DNA of 6,262 bases from an uncultured Lachnospiraceae bacterium (GTDB lineage Bacteria > Bacillota_A > Clostridia > Lachnospirales > Lachnospiraceae): positions 1-6,262 of the forward strand of contig CADCIU010000112.1 in NCBI GenBank assembly GCA_902801585.1, in the 5' to 3' direction. Both the position numbers and the translations under genes were made by a program. The number at the start of each line of letters is the position of its first letter. Positions within the stretch are counted from its first letter, which is position 1. This document shows, piece after piece, positions 1 through 4,942 of this stretch. Under the pieces are notes generated by a model. It did no database searches, was not told the origin of the DNA, and worked only from the letters and a program-made list of their open reading frames with translations.

Positions 1-107
1 GAAGACAATATTATAAAAAACTCCGTGAGCAGGATCACTCCCCAGCGCAGTACATTTCTGTACAGGGCCAGGAACCTGCTCCGCTGAGTCACCGATATCT
101 TTTCCAT
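1..107 (-). CDS. N-terminus of an unidentified membrane protein (partial)
   Basis: Only the first 35 codons are in the window; the gene runs off the left edge. The visible protein starts MEKISVTQRSRF and continues with a basic, amphipathic stretch (LYRNVLRW). From about residue 23 it turns strongly hydrophobic (GVILLTEFFIIL), which looks like the first transmembrane segment of a multi-pass or N-terminally anchored protein. The ATG at 107 is preceded by AGGA about four bases upstream, a modest ribosome binding site. It lies 50 bases after the rmlD stop on the same strand, so it is very likely the next gene of the polysaccharide operon. A polyprenyl-phosphate sugar transferase, membrane glycosyltransferase, flippase or polymerase would all fit the position. 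Too little is visible to choose, so no function is assigned. Confidence 0.6.
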   Translation of the reverse strand, partial: MEKISVTQRSRFLALYRNVLRWGVILLTEFFIILS

Positions 108-157
108 ATTTTCCTGATCTGCTTCCTGTAAAGCTTCTTCTGCTTTCTGAGATCCGG
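108..157 (-). other. Short intergenic gap with open upstream frame
   Basis: These 50 bases separate the rmlD stop from the ATG at 107. There is no T-rich terminator, so transcription probably continues through. The frame of the downstream gene stays open across the whole gap and would read as an acidic, protein-like peptide (KAEEALQEADQEN) directly before the ATG. No ATG, GTG or TTG occurs in that frame within the gap, so the ATG at 107 remains the best start. Confidence 0.4.
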
Positions 158-1054
158 TTACTTGTTCAGGATCTCCAGGTATCTCGCCAGCGCGTCTTTC
201 CAGTCGGGAAGAGGCGTGAAGCCGGCTTCTCTTAGTTTGGATTTGTCGAGGCGGCTGTTGAAGGGACGTGCCGCCTTGCTGAGGCCGTATTCAGCTGTCG
301 TGACCGGCAGGACCCGGGTGTTCATTCCGGCCTGGCGGTAGATCTCGCACGTAAAATCGTACCAGCTGATATAGCCGCCCTCGTTCGTTGCGTGGTAATA
401 GCCGTAGCGATCTGTCTCCGCCATGTCGACGAGCAGCCGCGCCAGGTCATATGTGTAGGTAGGTGTGCCGATCTGGTCGTTCACGACCCGCACTGTGTCG
501 TGATTCTTTCCGACGTTCAGCATTGTTTTGATAAAGTTCTTTCCGTTGACTCCGAAGACCCACGCGATCCGGACAATAAAGTACTTGGTCAGAAGAGAGC
601 TCACCGCAAGTTCTCCCTCCAGCTTGCTCTGTCCGTACACATTGAGGGGCGCGTAGTTCTTGTCATCGGGCTGCCAGGGGCGCTCGCCCTGTCCGTCAAA
701 GACGTAGTCCGTGCTGATGTAGATCATCTTGGCGTCCGCTGCGCGTGCTGCCTCAGCAATATTGCGGGTTCCCACTGCGTTGATCGCGTGCACTTTGGGC
801 CTGTTCTCCTCGTCCTCGGCGGCGTCCACCGCTGTCCAGGCCGCGCAGTGAATGATCACGTCAGGATGGATGTCCGAAATCACCTTCTGAACCGCTTCGC
901 GGTCCGTGATATCCAGCTGAACGTACTGCGCTTCTCCGCCGTCATTGCATCTGTCCTGAATATCTGACCCGATCGCCTCATATTCTCTTTTTGAGAGCTC
1001 CGCCATGCAGTCATGGCCCAGCTGTCCGTTTACTCCTGTCACAAAAACTCTCAT
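158..1054 (-). CDS. rfbD: dTDP-4-dehydrorhamnose reductase (RmlD/RfbD)
   Basis: This cytoplasmic NAD(P)H-dependent enzyme performs the last step of dTDP-L-rhamnose synthesis, reducing dTDP-4-dehydro-L-rhamnose. The 298-residue length is normal for the family. It is an extended short-chain dehydrogenase: the Rossmann glycine motif is G7-VN-G10-QL-G13, the STDYVFDG block lies at 114-121, and the catalytic YxxxK is Y140-GQS-K144. The family-typical DQIGTPTYT block is at 193-201 and RPFNSRLD at 263-270. HCAAWTAVD at 69-77 is also characteristic. The ATG at 1054 is preceded by AGGTGG five bases upstream. It begins 21 bases after the stop of the Wzz/kinase gene, so the genes are co-transcribed. The partner genes rmlA, rmlB and rmlC are not in the window and must lie elsewhere. 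Rhamnose is therefore a likely component of the polymer made by this locus. Confidence 0.95.
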   Translation of the reverse strand: MRVFVTGVNGQLGHDCMAELSKREYEAIGSDIQDRCNDGGEAQYVQLDITDREAVQKVISDIHPDVIIHCAAWTAVDAAEDEENRPKVHAINAVGTRNIAEAARAADAKMIYISTDYVFDGQGERPWQPDDKNYAPLNVYGQSKLEGELAVSSLLTKYFIVRIAWVFGVNGKNFIKTMLNVGKNHDTVRVVNDQIGTPTYTYDLARLLVDMAETDRYGYYHATNEGGYISWYDFTCEIYRQAGMNTRVLPVTTAEYGLSKAARPFNSRLDKSKLREAGFTPLPDWKDALARYLEILNK

Positions 1055-1075
1055 CTTACCACCTGTTCTTGTCCT

Positions 1076-2446
1076 TTATGCGGTCAGTACAAGGCCCATC
1101 AGCTCGCATCCGGCACCTTCCATTGTCTCTCTGCCTTCCTGAATGGTCTCCGTATGGGCGTAATCCTCGCGGACCACGTAGATCCAGCCGTCCGAGAGGC
1201 CTGCGATCAGTGCGGGCTCCGCGACAAGGCCGCCTGCCGGCGCGTCAATGATCACATAGTCGCATTGTCTGCTGCACTTGCGGATCAGTTCCTCCGCCTT
1301 TCTGCTGCCCCAGAGCTCTTCAGGATTGTCTACGGGGCTGCTTCCGGGGATGATCACAAGATTCCCGTTGCCTTTATAGTTGACCAGGACCTGGCCAATG
1401 CTGCATTTTCCGGCGAGAATATCTGCTGTTCCGAGTTTGGCGGGAGCGATATCCAGCGTCGTGTGAACTGCAGGTGCTCTCAGATCGCCGTCGATCAGCA
1501 GAACGTTATAGTTTTTCTTGGCAAGAGACAGCGCCAGGTGAACCGCTGCAGAGGTCTTGCCTTCATTGCGGACCGCGCTGGTGACAAGAATTGTCTTGGC
1601 ACCCGTCTGGTCAGCCCTGTTCTCCAGGTGGAGGCGGACCTTTCGGATCGCGTCAGCGAATTCCGCGGGAACGCTTCCTGCGGAAACATCTGCCGGATCC
1701 TTGCCGTGCGCCTCTTTGTTCTTTCTGCTCTTTAAATAAGCCGCCATCGGGATCTTTCCCAGAAACTCCGCGTCAATGAGCGTTGTCAGATCCTCTTCAT
1801 CGCGTACTGTCTTCTTCAGAATGGACTTGGCTGTGAGCCAGACCAGGCACAGGAACAGACCTGCCAGGAAAGCCTTGACTCCGGCATTTTTCGCGCCCGA
1901 ACTGTTGGCAGGAGCCGTGGGGACACCGCTTTCATCCAGGATCTCCAGCTCGCCGCCGCCGGAAGTGGCTGCAAGGTTTAAGAGGTAGTTCTTTTTCACC
2001 GATTCAAGGACGTCATATGCCAGCTGAGGGTCCGCCGCTTTCACGCGCACTGACACAACGTTCGAGTCCTTGACGGATGAGACGGAGATCGTCGCGGGAA
2101 GGCTTTCCGACTCCATATAGCCGAGATCGTCCTTGACCAGTTCCTGCATTGTTTCGCCGCCTATGACATCGGGAGCCACGATTCCGATCCAGTTGGAGAC
2201 CGTGCTCTTCTCGATACTCGTGTGGTAATTCACAGCCAGATGTTTGCTGACCGTAAACGAAGTTGAGGCGACGTAGTTCGGGGTATACTGTGTTTTGGCA
2301 GATACAAAGCCGATGACGCCTACGACAAGGCTGATCGCCAGCCAGAGCCACAGCTTCTGCAGGAATTCATCGCGCACGTCCGTAAGGACCCGGATGAGGT
2401 CGACCCTGATCTGTTTATTATTAACACTGTTTGTATTATCTTGCAT
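1076..2446 (-). CDS. Wzz/BY-kinase fusion with intact P-loop, no Tyr tail
   Basis: This 456-residue polysaccharide co-polymerase fused to a CpsD/Wzc-type bacterial tyrosine kinase (BY-kinase) domain should govern chain length and export of a surface polysaccharide at the inner face of the membrane. Transmembrane segments lie near residues 32-50 and 190-208, enclosing a small extracytoplasmic Wzz domain with PTAP (176-179) before TM2. The cytoplasmic ATPase has Walker A ending NEGKTS (K297, T298), Walker A' LLIDGDLRAP (D319, D321) and Walker B YVIIDAP (D401). An EXXRXXR-like motif (D265, R268, R271) precedes them. The protein stops at GLVLTA, right after the strand where family members normally continue into a tyrosine-rich tail, so no autophosphorylation cluster is present. 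GGAGG lies five bases before the ATG. It is paralogous to the gene just upstream, with a 52-base gap. ATP binding looks competent; kinase activity is an inference. Confidence 0.88.
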   Translation of the reverse strand: MQDNTNSVNNKQIRVDLIRVLTDVRDEFLQKLWLWLAISLVVGVIGFVSAKTQYTPNYVASTSFTVSKHLAVNYHTSIEKSTVSNWIGIVAPDVIGGETMQELVKDDLGYMESESLPATISVSSVKDSNVVSVRVKAADPQLAYDVLESVKKNYLLNLAATSGGGELEILDESGVPTAPANSSGAKNAGVKAFLAGLFLCLVWLTAKSILKKTVRDEEDLTTLIDAEFLGKIPMAAYLKSRKNKEAHGKDPADVSAGSVPAEFADAIRKVRLHLENRADQTGAKTILVTSAVRNEGKTSAAVHLALSLAKKNYNVLLIDGDLRAPAVHTTLDIAPAKLGTADILAGKCSIGQVLVNYKGNGNLVIIPGSSPVDNPEELWGSRKAEELIRKCSRQCDYVIIDAPAGGLVAEPALIAGLSDGWIYVVREDYAHTETIQEGRETMEGAGCELMGLVLTA

Positions 2447-2452
2447 AGTTCC

Positions 2453-2508
2453 TCCAATAGCCGCATGGCTCTATTAATCCAATAGCCGCGGGCCTGTATC
2501 AATAGCCG
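2453..2508 (-). repeat. Three-copy 9-bp repeat between the kinase paralogs
   Basis: The 9-mer CAATAGCCG (plus strand) occurs at 2455-2463, 2480-2488 and 2500-2508. The first two copies extend to a 12-base identity (TCCAATAGCCGC at 2453-2464 and 2478-2489). In transcript sense they read CGGCUAUUG. The 5'-most copy encodes the final Gly-Tyr and overlaps the stop of the upstream kinase gene. The 3'-most copy abuts the GGAGG ribosome binding site of the downstream one. The spacing is 25 and 20 bases. This could be local duplication debris or a regulatory element. Confidence 0.6.
2456..2487 (-). promoter_or_regulatory. Alternative weak intercistronic hairpins
   Basis: In the transcript, the arm AAUAGAGCC (complement of 2467-2475) can pair with either of two identical GGCUAUU arms. 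One is upstream (2481-2487, five-base loop) and the other downstream (2456-2462, four-base loop). Each pairing gives seven base pairs with a two-base bulge, so both structures are weak. The two pairings are mutually exclusive. The second one ends directly beside the GGAGG at 2451-2455 that serves the downstream gene. A role in tuning its translation is possible but unproven. Confidence 0.35.
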
Positions 2509-3917
2509 TACGCTTTCCCCGTAGTGTTCGCTCCGATACCGTTCTTGCCGGCGTCGTTGAAGATACATCCGATCATGCGCTCACTTCCGCCCAGGGCTGT
2601 GACAGCCTCATCGATGTTCCTCATTTCGCTGTGGTGCTGCCGGACCACGATCACGGAAGTGTCCGCCATATTGGCGAGTTCCTCCGCGTCGGAGTACGAA
2701 TCGATGCAGGCAGAGTCCAGAATGATAAAGTCCGCCTCTTCCTGCAGCCGGCCAAGGAGCATCCTGATCAGTTCGGAATACTTCTCCATCGCCTGGGGGA
2801 CCGCTTTCCTGTTCAAAACAGCGACCAGCTCAGAATCCGGCACCGGGCAGAACATGGCCTGCGCCATGTTCGCGAGTTCCGAGTCGCCCGCCTTGGAGCC
2901 TTTCTCCAGCCAGTTTCCGAGGTCCATAAACTTGCTGTCCTGAAGATTCAGGATCTTATACAGGGAAGGGTGCCTGAAATCCGTATCGATCAGGACGGTC
3001 TTCTTCCCGAATTCCGCCATTGCCATCGCAAGACCGGCGGATACTGTCGATCTTCCCTCATCTTTGCCGGCGCCTGCTACGAGCAGGATCTTCTGGTCTT
3101 TCTGAGTCATTTCATTGCAGATGCGGGCGGCCAGTCTGCGCAGATCCTGCGCGAACTGCGGGTTCACGGCCGGGTCTGTGATCAGTGTCCCGCCCTTTGC
3201 ACCGAGGAGTTTGTCCTTGTGCGCGACAGCTCCGAGGAGTTTCGCATCCACTTTTTTATCTACTTCCGCAATGCTGCGCACTGTCTCACGCAGGCAGGAA
3301 CGCAGTGCGATAAGTCCGCAAAGTCCCAGGAAGACAAGGCCTGCGAAAGCGATCACATATTTGCGGTTGCTCCCCGCGTTGACCGGGCTGGCCTGCGCCC
3401 TGGGCTGCCTCAGCACAGTGATCTCCGTGCCTCCGAACAGTGCGTCGGACAGTTTGTCGCAGCATCTCAGGACTGCCTTGGCCTCCAGGTAAGAAGTGCG
3501 CACGGAACGAGACCTGACTGTGAACCGCACCATATTCCCGTCCTTGATCACCTGCGCGGAGATCGATCCGGAGAAAGGAGTTCCCATTTCCTGTGCCACA
3601 GCCGCCTTCATCTCACCGCTCTGAAGGGTATCGACGAGGAGCAGCGCGCTCTTGGACTCATGCGACATGTTATTGTAGGAATCCGCGCCTGCAGAGTTAT
3701 TGAGGTCTGCGGCCGGATTGTTGTTATTTACAGCGATGGAGGCAGTCGACGCATACATCGGCGGGCGAAGGCGCCCCATCCCGACGTGCGCGACGATCGC
3801 GGCCGAAGCGGTCAGAAGGAGGATCATCAGCCACTCCCTGGCAATGTCCATGAAGATACTGCCGAGATTGATCATCTGGTCCTTGTTGGAGGTAAGCTGT
3901 TTCTTATTCTCACTCAT
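2499..3917 (-). CDS. Wzz/BY-kinase-like fusion with degenerate P-loop
   Basis: This 472-residue protein has the same architecture as its downstream paralog: an N-terminal cytoplasmic stretch, TM1 near 29-46, a small extracytoplasmic Wzz domain, TM2 near 187-205, and a cytoplasmic CpsD/Wzc-like ATPase domain. Walker A' is VLIDTDFRHP (D311, D313) and Walker B is FIILDSA (D401). The P-loop reads GKDEGRST, with R289 at the place of the nucleotide-binding lysine. The family EXXRXXR oligomerisation motif appears as Q257, R260, A263, so two key positions are lost. The C-terminus ends KAYGY, a two-tyrosine remnant of the usual tail. It is therefore probably a poor or inactive kinase that still acts as co-polymerase and perhaps as phospho-acceptor. 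Its ATG overlaps the stop of the Ig-like gene as ATGA (3914-3917), implying translational coupling; AGGAGG lies about 11 bases upstream. Confidence 0.86.
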   Translation of the reverse strand: MSENKKQLTSNKDQMINLGSIFMDIAREWLMILLLTASAAIVAHVGMGRLRPPMYASTASIAVNNNNPAADLNNSAGADSYNNMSHESKSALLLVDTLQSGEMKAAVAQEMGTPFSGSISAQVIKDGNMVRFTVRSRSVRTSYLEAKAVLRCCDKLSDALFGGTEITVLRQPRAQASPVNAGSNRKYVIAFAGLVFLGLCGLIALRSCLRETVRSIAEVDKKVDAKLLGAVAHKDKLLGAKGGTLITDPAVNPQFAQDLRRLAARICNEMTQKDQKILLVAGAGKDEGRSTVSAGLAMAMAEFGKKTVLIDTDFRHPSLYKILNLQDSKFMDLGNWLEKGSKAGDSELANMAQAMFCPVPDSELVAVLNRKAVPQAMEKYSELIRMLLGRLQEEADFIILDSACIDSYSDAEELANMADTSVIVVRQHHSEMRNIDEAVTALGGSERMIGCIFNDAGKNGIGANTTGKAYGY

Positions 3918-4816
3918 TTCCCGGCGCCCCTCCTTTCCGTTACTACTACATAGAGCCTGACGCTCCCTGTTCCCGTTCCGTTTTCAGTATCCTCGCAGGT
4001 GTAGACCACCTCGTAGTTACCGGGAACCTTTGTATCCACACTGCCGGTCACATTGATCCTGCCTGCATCGATAACATTGCCTGCCGCCGGTGCAGGAGCA
4101 GTCTCACTGCCGGTTGTGATCACGGCATATTCCGATCCGCCGATCGTCACGGAATCCAGATATTGCCGGGGATTCCACTGGGCGCCTTCCTCCAGGTAGA
4201 CCACATATTCCTTCAGCTTGATAATGGGAAGGCCTGCCCGGACCGTCTCATCGTAGATCTCGATGGTCACCGGAAGACTCACCGCGTCTCCGGCGCTGTT
4301 CGTGGTCTCGAGTACTACCGGGTATTCTCCCGGCATCGACACGTCAATGATCCCGTCGTATTGGATCCAGATGTTATCAAACCTCACGCCGTCCAAACTG
4401 TCTTCCACCGTCACGCCGCTCAGCAGGTTCGCGGAGTCCGCAGGAAATGACAGCGGTCTCTCGAAATGGAACCTGGGAGACGTGTAATCGGTGTAGGACA
4501 CCTCTCTCTGTGCGCGCGCCAGCTTGTTCTTCGAGTCAAAAGCCACATAAGTCACGACTCTGTGTCCTGCCTCGTTAAAGGGGCTGACCGACTCCACTTC
4601 CAGCGTATCCGTCACATCGTTGCCGGCAGCGTCCGTCGCTGTGACGCCCCTCTTAAGGGCATCTTCGCCGTCACTGACACTGACTTCGATCAGGTTGCTG
4701 TCCATTTGGATCACCGGTCCCGGGCCGTTCTTCGCCCTTGCCTTGAACGCGCTCACTCCCAGCAGAGCAAGACACGCGATAAACACGATAACACTAGCAG
4801 CTCTCAGCTTTTTCAA
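3914..4816 (-). CDS. Exported/anchored Ig-like repeat protein (TTG start)
   Basis: This first gene of the polysaccharide operon encodes 300 residues from a TTG start at 4816. That start is chosen because AAGGAGG sits five bases upstream; an in-frame TTG at 4849 has no such site. The N-terminus is a basic KKLR followed by a hydrophobic stretch at about residues 8-23, then FKARAKNG. This is either a signal peptide or an uncleaved membrane anchor. There is no lipobox cysteine directly after it. The rest looks like three beta-rich Ig/cadherin-like units at about 39-108, 114-189 and 197-292. The last two carry the recurring PGEYPVVL / PGNYEVVYTC strand pattern seen in bacterial Ig-like (DUF5011-type) domains. 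An APAPAAG linker lies inside the third unit. No catalytic motif is visible. Its position suggests an extracytoplasmic scaffold or partner of the Wzz proteins, but this is inference from context. Confidence 0.75.
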   Translation of the reverse strand: MKKLRAASVIVFIACLALLGVSAFKARAKNGPGPVIQMDSNLIEVSVSDGEDALKRGVTATDAAGNDVTDTLEVESVSPFNEAGHRVVTYVAFDSKNKLARAQREVSYTDYTSPRFHFERPLSFPADSANLLSGVTVEDSLDGVRFDNIWIQYDGIIDVSMPGEYPVVLETTNSAGDAVSLPVTIEIYDETVRAGLPIIKLKEYVVYLEEGAQWNPRQYLDSVTIGGSEYAVITTGSETAPAPAAGNVIDAGRINVTGSVDTKVPGNYEVVYTCEDTENGTGTGSVRLYVVVTERRGAGK

Positions 4817-4821
4817 TCTTA

Positions 4822-4828
4822 CCTCCTT
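4822..4828 (-). promoter_or_regulatory. Perfect Shine-Dalgarno site fixing the TTG start
   Basis: AAGGAGG in the transcript, five bases (TAAGA) before the TTG at 4816-4814. It is the strongest ribosome binding site in the window. It decides the start of the Ig-like protein, because the resulting N-terminus is a clean Lys-Lys signal or anchor sequence. Confidence 0.8.
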
Positions 4829-4849
4829 GCTGCAGCTCAAATACAGCAA
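4827..4849 (-). promoter_or_regulatory. Small hairpin touching the SD site
   Basis: TTGCTG (4849-4844) can pair with CAGCAA (4832-4827) around an 11-base loop. The last two A residues of the stem are the first two of the AAGGAGG site. The stem is only six base pairs, so it may be chance. If real, it could modulate ribosome access to the operon's first gene. Confidence 0.25.
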
Positions 4850-4853
4850 TCAA

Positions 4854-4880
4854 GTCCCAGGGCGCAAAGCACCCTGAGAC
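4854..4880 (-). terminator. Strong 12-bp hairpin: terminator or leader attenuator
   Basis: On the minus strand, GTCTCAGGGTGC and GCGCCCTGGGAC form a 12-bp stem (two G-T wobbles) closed by a TTT loop. It lies 62 bases past the transporter stop and 37 bases before the TTG start of the Ig-like gene. The following bases (TTGATTGCTGTATTT) are only moderately T-rich, so it is not a textbook rho-independent terminator. It may end transporter transcription, act as an attenuator, or be a stabilising 5' leader structure for the operon. The stem is clear; the role is not. Confidence 0.5.
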
Positions 4881-4892
4881 TACACATTTACG

Positions 4893-4913
4893 ATAATACA
4901 TTCATTGTATTGT
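4893..4913. repeat. AT-rich inverted repeat near candidate promoter
   Basis: ATAATACA (4893-4900) and TGTATTGT (4906-4913) form an inverted repeat with one mismatch around TTCAT. It overlaps the candidate -10 and start region of the operon promoter. A repressor operator or simply AT-rich promoter DNA would both fit. Confidence 0.3.
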
Positions 4914-4937
4914 ATAACACTATTTTTTTCCACCCAA
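4909..4937 (-). promoter_or_regulatory. Candidate promoter of the polysaccharide operon
   Basis: TTGGGT (4937-4932, three of six to TTGACA) and TACAAT (4914-4909, five of six to TATAAT) are 17 bases apart. Transcription would start near 4902 and give a leader of about 86 bases containing both hairpins. A second TACAAT at 4909-4904 and a TATTAT at 4898-4893 are nearby but lack good -35 boxes. The -35 match is poor, so this is a guess supported mainly by location. Confidence 0.35.
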
Positions 4938-4942
4938 AAAGT

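Noticed and set aside
392..967. A 191-codon plus-strand open frame opposite rmlD
   Set aside because: It is antisense to a well-conserved enzyme whose motifs are all present, and it shows no ribosome binding site or domain of its own.
2631..3953. A 440-codon open frame on the plus strand opposite the first kinase-like gene
   Set aside because: It lies entirely antisense to a clear Wzz/ATPase gene, its translation is rich in His, Arg and Cys with no recognisable domain, and it has no visible start context. It is a shadow of the GC-rich codon pattern.
4817..4849. An upstream in-frame TTG at 4849 as the start of the Ig-like protein
   Set aside because: It lacks a ribosome binding site and would add an 11-residue leader before the Lys-Lys signal. 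The TTG at 4816 has a perfect AAGGAGG five bases away.
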